From Dehalococcoidia bacterium (GTDB lineage Bacteria; Chloroflexota; Dehalococcoidia; Tepidiformales; Tepidiformaceae), in assembly GCA_007126855.1 (NCBI GenBank), contig SLAK01000102.1, positions 1 through 13,103 on the forward strand: DNA of 13,103 nucleotides. Direction: 5' to 3'. Shown piece by piece: positions 6,234 to 12,645 of this stretch. Position 1 is the stretch's first letter. Each line of letters begins with the position of its first letter. Below the pieces are notes generated by a model that made no database searches, had not been told where the DNA came from, and saw only the letters and a list, made by a program, of their open reading frames with translations. The position numbers and the translations under genes are program-made.

Positions 6234-7544
6234 TTGTACACCATCGTGGTGAACCTCGCGAACCAGGCGCGAGAGACGTTACGCCTGCGCCGCGCCAGCA
6301 AGGTGTTTTATGGCTGGTGGATAGTCTCGGCGGGCGTCGTCATCCAGATACTCATCTCCGGGCTGTTGATGCAGGCCTACGGGGCCTACGTCGTATTGTT
6401 GCGTGAAGACTTTGGCTGGAGCCGGACCGTTTTGGGGGCCGGCTTTTCCTTTATGCGCGCCGAAATCGGCTTGCTGGGGCCGATCGAGGGCTGGCTGATC
6501 GACAGGTTCGGGCCGAGGGCGGTCATGCGCGTTGGCCTGGCGATGTTCGGCCTGGGCTTCATTGCCTTCAGCCAGGTCAACTCTCTCTACACGTTCTTCG
6601 GGGCGCTGCTGCTGATGGCGCTGGGGGCGGCGCTCGGCGGCTTTCTTCCGCTCACGGTGTCCGTCGTGAACTGGTTTGACCGGCGGCGCTCCACCGCGCT
6701 TGGGATATTGATGACGGGTTTTGCGGCGGGCGCGTTGATTGTGCCGCTGGTCGCCTGGTCGCTTGATGCATTTGGCTGGCGCGCCACAGCCTTTGGGTCC
6801 GGCCTCATCGTCCTCGCCATCGGACTGCCGATGACATGGGTCATCCGCCATAAGCCCGAGGATTACGGCTATCTGCCCGACGGCGATCCCCCACGCGAGC
6901 AGGCTTCGACCGGTAGCGATAGCGATCCGGAGACAGTAGTGACGAACGGCCGCGACTTCACGGCCCGCGAAGCGCTTCGTGCCCCGGCGTTCTGGTACCT
7001 GGCGATTGGCCACGGGTCGGCGTTGCTCATTGTGGCTGCGGTGATGGTGCACCTTATCGCCCACCTCACGGAGGGGGTGGGTTTTTCGCTGCAGCAGGCT
7101 GCTGGCGTCGTGTTGTTCATGACTCTGGTGCAGATCGCGGGACAGCTTGGCGGAGGGCTCATTGGTGACCGCGTCGACAAGCGGGCCATCGTGGTTGCCT
7201 GCATGCTCAGCCACGCGGTGGCGCTGGTGGTGTTGGCGTTTGCGACGACGTTGTGGATGGTGGGCATCTTCGCGGTGCTGCACGGCCTGGCCTGGGGCAT
7301 TCGCGGGCCACTCATGTCATCGATGCGTGCCGAATTCTTCGGGCGGTCGGCGTTCGGGACGATCATGGGCTTTTCGACGCTGGTCGCCACCGTCGGCATG
7401 ATCGGCGGGCCGATGCTCGCGGGCGCCTTCTACGACATTCAGGGCACCTACACGCTCGGGTTTACGGTGCTCGCGGGCCTGGCGACACTCGGGGGCACGG
7501 CGTTCCTGGTGGCGAGGAAGCCCGAGCGGCCCATCGGCGCATAG
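6234..7544 (+). CDS. Major facilitator superfamily transporter (OFA/monocarboxylate-like)
   Basis: The protein has about 436 residues and about 12 hydrophobic helices in two halves, split by a charged cytoplasmic loop (about 204-250). The N-terminal KVFYGWWIV (24-31 region) and VVNWFDRRRSTALGI (144-158) are typical of MFS carriers related to oxalate/formate and monocarboxylate transporters. GWLIDRFGPRAVMRVG (86-101) is the loop 2-3 MFS motif, and GGLIGDRVDKR repeats it in the second half. It should be an inner-membrane carrier for a small anion or acid. The substrate is not determined, but acyl-CoA genes on both sides fit an organic acid. The start is unclear: AGAGGAG (6225-6231) lies only 2 bases before the TTG at 6234 and 14 before a GTG at 6246. 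No ATG lies in the first 45 residues. Confidence 0.88.
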   Translation: MYTIVVNLANQARETLRLRRASKVFYGWWIVSAGVVIQILISGLLMQAYGAYVVLLREDFGWSRTVLGAGFSFMRAEIGLLGPIEGWLIDRFGPRAVMRVGLAMFGLGFIAFSQVNSLYTFFGALLLMALGAALGGFLPLTVSVVNWFDRRRSTALGILMTGFAAGALIVPLVAWSLDAFGWRATAFGSGLIVLAIGLPMTWVIRHKPEDYGYLPDGDPPREQASTGSDSDPETVVTNGRDFTAREALRAPAFWYLAIGHGSALLIVAAVMVHLIAHLTEGVGFSLQQAAGVVLFMTLVQIAGQLGGGLIGDRVDKRAIVVACMLSHAVALVVLAFATTLWMVGIFAVLHGLAWGIRGPLMSSMRAEFFGRSAFGTIMGFSTLVATVGMIGGPMLAGAFYDIQGTYTLGFTVLAGLATLGGTAFLVARKPERPIGA

Positions 7545-7593
7545 ACGCAGGCACGGCGCCCGGCGGGCTTACCCAAACGCACCGCTTTGGGGG

Positions 7594-7630
7594 ATGATGC
7601 TGCACCACAGAAGGAGGTGCAGAGCATCAT
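7594..7630 (+). promoter_or_regulatory. Hairpin enclosing part of the ribosome-binding site and the AUG of the SDR gene
   Basis: Bases 7601-7606 (TGCACC) pair with 7616-7621 (GGTGCA) across a 9-base loop ACAGAAGGA. After a 2-base GA bulge (7622-7623), bases 7594-7600 (ATGATGC) pair perfectly with 7624-7630 (GCATCAT). The total is 13 bp. The Shine-Dalgarno AAGGAGG is split between loop and stem, and the first two bases of the start codon (7629-7630) are in the stem. This geometry could control translation of the dehydrogenase. The pairing is read directly from sequence; the regulatory role is inference. Confidence 0.5.
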
Positions 7631-8480
7631 GGGACGGTTGGATGGCAAGGTCGCAGTGATTACCGGCGGCGCGAGCGGTATTGGCGCGGCTACGGCACGG
7701 CGTTTCGTTGATGAGGGCGCGCGCGTTCTGATTGTGGACTTGCAGGAAGATGTGGCCAGCAAGCTCGCCGGTGAGCTGGGAGCCAGCGTTGCGGCGCTGC
7801 GGTGCAACGTCGCCCGCGAAGCGGATGTGGCGCGGGTCATGGAAGCGGCAGTCGAGCGCTGGGGGCGGATCGATGTCCTCTTCAACAATGCGGGCTTTGG
7901 CGGCGCAAGCGGGCCGCTGGACCAGACAGCAGTCGAGGATTATGACCTGACCATGGACGTGCTGCTGAAGAGCGTGTTCCTGGGGATCAAGCACGTTTCG
8001 CCGCACATGAAGGCGCAGCGTTCGGGCAGCATCATCAATACGGCGAGTGTCTGCGCCTTCGAAGCCGGAATAGGGAACCAGCTCTACAGCGTGGCGAAGG
8101 CGGGCGTGGTGATGCTGACGAAGACGGCCGCTATCGAGCTGGCGGAGCACGATGTTCGCGTCAACGCAGTCTGCCCGGGCTACATCGCCACACCGCTGGC
8201 GGCCGGCCGCCCGCTCGCCGAACACGAGGCCGACAGCGTGGAGCGCGCACTCGGCCGGCTCCGGGAGCGAACGCAGGGCAACCAGCCGCTTGCACGCTCC
8301 GGCGAGGCTGAGGACATCGCTAACATGGTGACGTTTCTGGCCAGCGACGATTCTGCCTGGGTGACAGGGCAGGCCATGGTGGTCGACGGTGGGCTCCTCG
8401 CAGGAAAGCCCTGGCGGGACCTGCCAGCATGGATTACAAGCCAGCGCGACATCGACCTGTATCGTCCGGCCGGGGACTAG
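7629..8480 (+). CDS. SDR family NAD(P)-dependent oxidoreductase
   Basis: The 283-residue protein is a classical short-chain dehydrogenase/reductase. The ATG at 7629 is preferred over one at 7587 because AAGGAGG (7611-7617) lies 11 bases upstream and MGRLDGKVAVITGG is the usual family start. Motifs include the cofactor loop TGGASGIG, Asp in LIVDLQ (favours NAD over NADP), NNAG, Ser140, Tyr153 and Lys157 in YSVAK, and the C-terminal VTGQAMVVDGG. These enzymes oxidise alcohols or reduce ketones, often 3-hydroxyacyl-CoA, sterols or cyclic alcohols. The substrate is not evident. About 25 residues follow the usual C-terminal end. The MFS gene ends 84 bp upstream on the same strand. The start codon lies inside a long hairpin described separately. 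Confidence 0.93.
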   Translation: MGRLDGKVAVITGGASGIGAATARRFVDEGARVLIVDLQEDVASKLAGELGASVAALRCNVAREADVARVMEAAVERWGRIDVLFNNAGFGGASGPLDQTAVEDYDLTMDVLLKSVFLGIKHVSPHMKAQRSGSIINTASVCAFEAGIGNQLYSVAKAGVVMLTKTAAIELAEHDVRVNAVCPGYIATPLAAGRPLAEHEADSVERALGRLRERTQGNQPLARSGEAEDIANMVTFLASDDSAWVTGQAMVVDGGLLAGKPWRDLPAWITSQRDIDLYRPAGD

Positions 8481-8522
8481 GAGCTCCTGTTGGGCGAGTC
8501 TGCAAGCGAAATGCGCTGGCTC

Positions 8523-8540
8523 CTGTTTCCCGGGTAACAG
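8523..8540. promoter_or_regulatory. Palindromic putative operator, copy 1
   Basis: CTGTTTCCCGGGTAACAG is a near-perfect dyad. The half-sites are TGTTTCC and GGTAACA around a 2-base centre, with flanking C and G that also pair. It lies 42 bp after the SDR stop codon. The same 7-2-7 arrangement is found at 9064-9081 and 11512-11529, always between genes. Confidence 0.5.
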
Positions 8541-8762
8541 CGGCGAAGCGCTGCCTGGTGCAGAGTGATTTCCCCGGGTCATCTGCTGCTCTGTGGCTGG
8601 CTCCTTTGACGGGGCAACGCCGGCAGATCGGTGTTCACCTACCTGTCCCTGCCGCTTGGGGCCGGCGCCGCTGCCCGGTAGCAGTCCCCCGGCGGAGCGG
8701 GCTTTCGGGCAGCCAGGAAACCCGGGTGCTGCGGCCTCGCCGCCGGCTGGAGGTCCCGAACC

Positions 8763-8790
8763 GGCAGGCAGCATCCACGTGTTGCCTGCC
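8763..8790. repeat. 11-bp stem-loop in the intergenic region
   Basis: GGCAGGCAGCA (8763-8773) pairs with TGTTGCCTGCC (8780-8790). Ten pairs are Watson-Crick and one is G.U, with a 6-base loop. No T-tract follows. It is too far (about 280 bp) from the SDR stop to be that gene's obvious terminator, and it may belong to an untranslated structured RNA. Confidence 0.35.
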
Positions 8791-9063
8791 CGGAGTGGCC
8801 TCACCGGGATTTTCCGCGTGCTCCCGGGAGCCGGTGGCGAGGCCCGCTGTTGTGAGTGGCGCAGACGAGGGCCAAGTTCCTGCCTTGCAGGCGCCGTAGC
8901 CTTCCGTGCGTCCCTCTCGAGCGTGCCGAGTACCGGAGCACGCATGGCATCGGCATTGACGAGCCCGCTACCGAAGCCATCCCGCTTCCGGCGGGCCGCC
9001 CGATTCGCCCGGTCACCCGTCATCGAGCCGCACGGCAGGTCTGAGCGCCTCCGCCAGCATCAC

Positions 9064-9081
9064 CTGTAAACGTGGTAACAG
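9064..9081. promoter_or_regulatory. Palindromic putative operator, copy 2
   Basis: CTGTAAACGTGGTAACAG keeps the full right half GGTAACA and the outer C/G pair of the other two copies. The left half is weaker (TGTAAAC). It lies 158 bp before the start of the coiled-coil/zinc-ribbon gene at 9240, where a promoter operator would be plausible. Confidence 0.45.
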
Positions 9082-9239
9082 CGTGCCCGGCCGGCATCGC
9101 CTAAGGTGAGATTTCCGGAGTTGTGGGTGGTCACAGGCAGTGGCGGTTCACAACAGGCTTCGCGCCGGCGTGCCGCTGGCCGGCGCAGACGTCCGTGCCG
9201 GCCGAGGGCACATTCTGCGGCGGAGCGGGCCAACCTGCG

Positions 9240-9782
9240 ATGGGCGAACAACCATTGAGCGGCGATCCGCGGCAGCCCAGGAGCCCTGGGCAAGAGTTGC
9301 GCGAAGCGCTGGTAGCGCAGTTGGAGGGGCTCATCGATGCATACACCCGGGAGCGTGCGTTGTTGGACCAGGTGCTGCGCGAGCTGACCCGCTTGAAGGA
9401 CGCCGTTGAGGAGCAAGCTGCCGCTTTCGAGGCCGCGGAGGCCGGGGAGCCGTCCATCGCGGCGCAGCCTCCGCGGCCTCCAGGTGTGGAGTTGCAGGTG
9501 GTCGACACCGAACGCTTGCTTGAGTTCATCGAGCACCTCAGCGATGTGCCGGGCGTGGGGCGCATTTCGGTTATCTCGCCCGGGCCCGGACGGGCGACGC
9601 TCCTGGTAGAGCTGCTCGAAGGGGAGCCCGAGTTCGAGGAGGAGCCTGCCCCGGATCCTTCGCCGGGCGGCGAAGGGTTCACGATTGCCTGTGCCGGGTG
9701 CGGCAAGGTGTTGAGCCAGGGCGGGCCGCAAGTGTCCCATACCTTTTGTGACGAGTGTGTGCGGCGGTTGCTTTCCGATTGA
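9240..9782 (+). CDS. Unrecognised protein with coiled coil, central alpha/beta segment and C-terminal zinc ribbon
   Basis: I do not recognise this 180-residue protein as a named family. After a polar N terminus, residues about 15-65 form a charged helix likely to coil (ELREALVAQLEGLIDAYTRE, then LRELTRLKDAVEEQAAAFEA). A Pro-rich turn follows. The segment VELQVVDTERLLEFIEHLSD then PGVGRISVISPGPGRATLLV reads like a small beta-alpha-beta (ferredoxin-like) domain. The C terminus has CAGCG and FCDECVRRLL, a CxxC...CxxC zinc ribbon. There is no signal peptide or membrane helix, so it should be cytoplasmic. The frame is open up to 9123, but those residues look non-coding. The ATG at 9240 lacks a close Shine-Dalgarno, so the start is uncertain. 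Its position 134 bp before a winged-helix regulator on the same strand suggests a regulatory or adaptor role (inference). Confidence 0.65.
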   Translation: MGEQPLSGDPRQPRSPGQELREALVAQLEGLIDAYTRERALLDQVLRELTRLKDAVEEQAAAFEAAEAGEPSIAAQPPRPPGVELQVVDTERLLEFIEHLSDVPGVGRISVISPGPGRATLLVELLEGEPEFEEEPAPDPSPGGEGFTIACAGCGKVLSQGGPQVSHTFCDECVRRLLSD

Positions 9783-9916
9783 GGATCGGGAGCATGCATC
9801 GTTCGACTTTGACCGCAGGGCGTAGACTTGGTCGTGAGTGTTCTGGCTGAGGCACCTCGGGTACGGCGCATCGGTACGCGGGGTGAGATGGCGGACATCG
9901 GCGAGGCAGTCAACAT

Positions 9917-10618
9917 ATGGCCGCTCGGATACTGGTTCTTGCTGCGGGCGATTCGGGGCAACCGCTCTGTTCGGCGCTGGAGGAACTGGGGTACACGGTT
10001 TCGCACGCGGGAGACTTGCCGGAAGCGGCCCGGATGATCCTCCGGGAGCCTCCGGACGCGCTGGTCGCCATGCTCTCGAATTCATCGGCGGCGCAGGCGT
10101 GCGAGCTGCTGCGCTCGCTGGGGGACTTCCGGATCCTTGTGGTCCCTGAGCCGATCGGGGCAGAAACGGCGCGGGCCTGTCTGGACGAGGGCGCGGACAT
10201 GGTGCTGCTTAACCCGGTGGGAAATGAGGAGCTGTTGGAGCGCCTTCGGGCGGTCCTGCGGCGCCCGGGCGTGGTCGCGTCGCAGGCCATCCGCTTTGGT
10301 GACTTTGTGCTGGACGTGAATGCTCACACCCTGTCGCGGGATGGGGCGACAATTGACCTGACGCCGACGGAGTTCCGGTTGCTCAGCGTGCTGGCCGAGA
10401 ACGCAGGGCGCGTGGTGACCAATGCCGAGCTGCTGACTCGCGTCTGGGGCGACGAGTACGCCGACGACGTGCAGTATGTGCGGCTGTACATCGGGTACTT
10501 ACGCGCGAAGCTGGAAGACGACCCCGCCAGCCCGCGCTGGATCGTGACACACCGCGCGATTGGCTATCGCCTGGCGGTTGAGGAAGACGACGCGACCGGC
10601 GCTCAGGTAACCGGCTGA
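9917..10618 (+). CDS. OmpR/PhoB-type winged-helix regulator with degenerate receiver (regulator 1)
   Basis: This 233-residue protein has a response-regulator layout. Residues about 3-115 are a receiver-like domain and 125-220 an OmpR/PhoB winged helix. The DNA-binding half is intact: FVLDVNAHTLSRDGATIDL, TPTEFRLLSVLAENAGRVV, VQYVRLYIGYLRAKLEDD and the wing GYRL. The receiver has lost its chemistry. The acidic pair is replaced (ILVLAAGDSG), the phospho-acceptor position is Met52 (PDALVAML), and the conserved Lys before Pro is Asn99 (LLNPVG). It should therefore act without Asp phosphorylation. No histidine kinase lies in the window. The ATG at 9917 has GCGAGG about 10 bases upstream. It converges on and overlaps regulator 2 by 16 bp, so the two mRNA ends are complementary. 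Confidence 0.88.
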   Translation: MAARILVLAAGDSGQPLCSALEELGYTVSHAGDLPEAARMILREPPDALVAMLSNSSAAQACELLRSLGDFRILVVPEPIGAETARACLDEGADMVLLNPVGNEELLERLRAVLRRPGVVASQAIRFGDFVLDVNAHTLSRDGATIDLTPTEFRLLSVLAENAGRVVTNAELLTRVWGDEYADDVQYVRLYIGYLRAKLEDDPASPRWIVTHRAIGYRLAVEEDDATGAQVTG

Positions 10619-11373
10619 TAGGACGCCAGGGGTGTGATGCCGGACGGCTCCGGGTTTGCCGGGTCCGGCAGCCGCACGACCAGGTGAGCGGCGGCAGCGG
10701 GCTCGCTGTCTTCGAGGATGAGGCGGTAGCCGCGCCCCCAGGCATTGACAAGGCGGCGCGGGCGCTCGGGGTGGTCTTCGAGCTTGCGCCGCAGGTGATG
10801 GATGTAGGTGCGCAGGTTTCGTTCGGCGTCGACGTTGCGCGCGCCGCGCAAGGCGGCGCCGAGTTCGGACTTGGTACAGGTACGGCCCCCCGCGCGCCAG
10901 AGCATCATGAGCACGGTGAATTCGTTTCGCGAGAGGGGAAATTCGGCGTCGTCGCGCCGGATAGTCTGGCGGGCCAGGTCCACGACAGTGCCGCTCCAGC
11001 GCAGGCTTGGCGGTGGGACGGCGGTGCCGGTTCCCAGCCTGCGGAGGATGGCCCGTGCCCGTGCGGCCAGGAGCGTAACGGAGGCGGAGTCGCTGACCAC
11101 GTCGGCCGCCCCCCGGCGGAAGAGGGCGACGATGTCCTTGGCGTTGGCCGACTGTGCCACTGCGAGCACCGGGATGCCGAACAGGTCGTGAATCTGCCAG
11201 CATGCGATGGTCTGTTCGGGCGCGGCATGCCAGACATCGAGGACGATAATGGATGGTTTCCGGGCAAAGATCTCGTCGAGCGGCTGCGCTTCATAGGGTT
11301 CGATGCGGATGCCACGGCGGTTCCACTCCGTGGAGCGCACTGCTTCGCGCTGAAGTACGGCCAGGGCCAGCAT
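10603..11373 (-). CDS. OmpR/PhoB-type winged-helix regulator with degenerate receiver (regulator 2)
   Basis: This 256-residue protein is arranged like regulator 1. Residues about 1-112 are receiver-like and about 125-220 form a winged helix (FPLSRNEFTVLMMLWRAGG, NLRTYIHHLRRKLED, GRGYRLIL). A C-terminal Pro-rich extension of about 35 residues has no known domain. The receiver keeps the acceptor Asp46 in SIIVLDVWH but lacks the N-terminal acidic pair (the protein begins MLALAVLQRE). The conserved Lys is also missing (DVVSDSASVTLLAARARAIL). Normal Mg-dependent phosphorylation is unlikely. The ATG at 11373 follows AAGGA at 9-base spacing. The upstream 222-bp gap contains palindrome copy 3, about 140 bp before the start. 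It resembles regulator 1 in design, but the two differ greatly in sequence, so any duplication would be old. Confidence 0.86.
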   Translation of the reverse strand: MLALAVLQREAVRSTEWNRRGIRIEPYEAQPLDEIFARKPSIIVLDVWHAAPEQTIACWQIHDLFGIPVLAVAQSANAKDIVALFRRGAADVVSDSASVTLLAARARAILRRLGTGTAVPPPSLRWSGTVVDLARQTIRRDDAEFPLSRNEFTVLMMLWRAGGRTCTKSELGAALRGARNVDAERNLRTYIHHLRRKLEDHPERPRRLVNAWGRGYRLILEDSEPAAAAHLVVRLPDPANPEPSGITPLASYQPVT

Positions 11374-11511
11374 AGGTCACATTCCTTCGTCCCGGACACG
11401 ATGCAGGTCCGGAGCTGATGGATTTTCCCTGGCTGGTCGCCGGCCCGTTGCGGGGTGGCGGGGGGAGCGAACAGCCCTCCGCCTATGTGTAGCGCCGGGA
11501 TTGCGGGTAAA

Positions 11512-11529
11512 GTGTTCCCCAGGTAACAC
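11512..11529. promoter_or_regulatory. Palindromic putative operator, copy 3
   Basis: GTGTTCCCCAGGTAACAC has half-sites TGTTCCC and GGTAACA around a 2-base centre. The outer G and C also pair, although they are swapped relative to copies 1 and 2. That compensatory change supports a selected dyad. It lies upstream of regulator 2 (start 11373) and after the stop of the anti-sigma-like gene (11596). Two further short palindromes are nearby: CACATGTG (11540-11547) and CAATGCATTG (11575-11584). Confidence 0.5.
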
Positions 11530-11584
11530 CCGGACTGGCCACATGTGTCGTTTGGGCGGTTTGCTATGTGTATGCAATGCATTG

Positions 11585-11611
11585 GGGCCGCCGGGTTAGG
11601 GACGGCGGCCC
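11585..11611 (-). terminator. GC hairpin spanning the stop codon of the anti-sigma-like gene
   Basis: GGGCCGCCG (11585-11593) and CGGCGGCCC (11603-11611) form a perfect 9-bp stem. The TAA stop of the - strand gene (11596-11598) lies in the 9-base loop. It would separate the sigma/anti-sigma transcript from regulator 2. No T-tract follows, so termination is plausible but unproven. Confidence 0.45.
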
Positions 11612-12645
11612 GCGGGATGATCCGGAAGCTGAGGCAGGTCGCCGAGCGTTTCTTCAACCTTGTTGCGGGCGTCGTCGATGATGCGCTGGGTATCAGGCTC
11701 CTGGGGATCCGCTAGCCTGCTTGTCTCAACCTGAACCGACGTACCGCCCCGCCCGCTGACCGACACCTCGCCGCTGCCGACGCGGATGGATTGGCTGCCG
11801 GACTCGATTTCGACGCTGCCGCGCTCGGCCTCGACGCGCGTATCGCCCGACTCCACCGTAACGCTGCCGCGGCCGGCCTCGACGTGCGTATCGCCCGACT
11901 CCACCTTCACGCTTCCGCTTTCGGCGACAACGCGGTTGCCGCCGGCTTCAATCTCCACGTCACCGTCAATCTTGACTGACACGTGAGGCGTTTCAATGTG
12001 CAGTGGCGTTCCGTATGCCTGGATGTATTCGTGTATTCGTAGCTTAAGCCTGGTTCTCCATTCCTTGAACTCCGGCAGCAGCTTTTCCAGGCCTGAAGGC
12101 GGCAGCCCCTCGGATGAGATCTGCTCGCTGTGGCCCACGATGGCTACATTGCGCTGGACGCGGTGAATGGTCCCGCCGTCGCTTTCGACGCGGGCGACGT
12201 TCTCCTGCCTGATGTGCGTCTCCTGGCCGTCTCCAGATGAGGAGCGGTGGACGTTCTTCTGTTCGATGGTCGCGCCGTCGTCTTCGGAGGAAGTGGCACT
12301 GCTCTCGGGGGGCGCCTGCTTGAGGAAACCGGGCGCCGCTGGGGTGGATTCGGGCACACGAGCGCCCATGGCATAGGCGCCGCCAACGCTCGCCGCGACG
12401 ATGCAGCCCGCGCCGATGAGCGCGGCGACTCGTGCAAGCGCGCTTCCGGTGAAGGACAGCCGCCGCAGGGGTGCGTTGCGTTCGGCCAGGGCGCCGCTGA
12501 GCAGTGCGCGGCCATGTGCGACCTGGTCCTCCGTGGGGGAAGGCGCTGGCAAGCTGGCCACGCGTGTGGCGATGGCCGCAAGCTCGCCGTCGCCGCTCGG
12601 GGTGCCGGCGGTGTCATGGTCGTGTTGCTGTTGCTGGCCGGTCAT
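11596..12645 (-). CDS. Single-pass membrane protein with tandem 16-residue repeats, putative anti-sigma factor
   Basis: This 349-residue protein begins with a His/Gln-rich N terminus (QQQQHDHD) and a cytoplasmic part of about 70 residues. One transmembrane helix (about 72-94) and a polar extracellular part follow. A charged helix (about 184-211) precedes four contiguous 16-residue repeats (228-291). Their pattern is G-x-V-x-[VI]-E-[SA]-G-x-x-x-[VI], which suggests a small beta-solenoid. The ATG overlaps the sigma-factor stop as ATGA (12642-12645), so the two are translationally coupled. That placement is the main reason to call it an anti-sigma factor. It has only one Cys (Cys81, in the helix), so it is not a zinc-binding ZAS type, and I see no canonical anti-sigma motif. 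The outer repeats may sense or bind an envelope signal. The topology is confident; the role is inferred from context. Confidence 0.72.
   Translation of the reverse strand: MTGQQQQHDHDTAGTPSGDGELAAIATRVASLPAPSPTEDQVAHGRALLSGALAERNAPLRRLSFTGSALARVAALIGAGCIVAASVGGAYAMGARVPESTPAAPGFLKQAPPESSATSSEDDGATIEQKNVHRSSSGDGQETHIRQENVARVESDGGTIHRVQRNVAIVGHSEQISSEGLPPSGLEKLLPEFKEWRTRLKLRIHEYIQAYGTPLHIETPHVSVKIDGDVEIEAGGNRVVAESGSVKVESGDTHVEAGRGSVTVESGDTRVEAERGSVEIESGSQSIRVGSGEVSVSGRGGTSVQVETSRLADPQEPDTQRIIDDARNKVEETLGDLPQLPDHPAGRRP
11773..11964 (-). repeat. Four tandem 48-bp coding repeats (16 residues each)
   Basis: The four units encode residues 228-243, 244-259, 260-275 and 276-291 of the anti-sigma-like protein. 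The middle two are the most alike (GSVKVESGDTHVEAGR and GSVTVESGDTRVEAER) and nearly identical in DNA, which points to a recent duplication. The outer two are more diverged. Copy number may vary between strains. Confidence 0.8.

Larger units (their letters stand above)
8481..9239. other. 759-bp gap without a convincing gene, rich in hairpins
   Basis: Open frames exist on both strands, but their products are Ala/Pro/Gly/Arg-rich, lack recognisable motifs and look like GC-driven shadows. The stretch holds two copies of a palindrome (8523-8540 and 9064-9081). It also has inverted repeats at 8538-8553 (5-bp arms), 8670-8713 (GCTGCCCG/CGGGCAGC), 8763-8790 (11-bp stem with one G.U pair) and 8921-8943 (GCGTGC/GCACGC). 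GCTCCTGTT occurs at 8483-8491 and 8519-8527, and GCTGGCTCCT at 8515-8524 and 8596-8605. It could be a structured leader, a regulatory region or an eroded gene. Confidence 0.5.

Noticed and set aside
7569..9023. A 484-codon open frame on the - strand
   Set aside because: It covers the SDR gene antisense, and its product is Ala/Arg/Pro-rich with no motif. The SDR on the + strand has complete catalytic motifs and a Shine-Dalgarno.
8593..9069. A 158-codon open frame in the large gap
   Set aside because: The product is low-complexity Pro/Ala/Ser/Arg without motifs, has no Shine-Dalgarno and crosses several inverted repeats. I treat it as non-coding.
9122..9135. CRP-like site TGTGGGTGGTCACA
   Set aside because: The outer halves fit, but the inner A/T pair of the TGTGA-N6-TCACA consensus is not in register, and no other copy was seen.
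9123..9239. N-terminal extension of the zinc-ribbon protein up to 9123
   Set aside because: The residues look like translated intergenic DNA and contain no conserved pattern. The ATG at 9240 leads directly into the coiled-coil protein, although its Shine-Dalgarno is poor.
9809..9828. TTGACC and TAGACT before regulator 1 as a promoter
   Set aside because: They are only 8 bases apart, too close for -35 and -10 elements of a sigma-70 promoter.
10606..10612. GGTAACC as a fourth palindrome copy
   Set aside because: It lies inside the regulator 1 coding end, lacks the final CA and has no left half-site.
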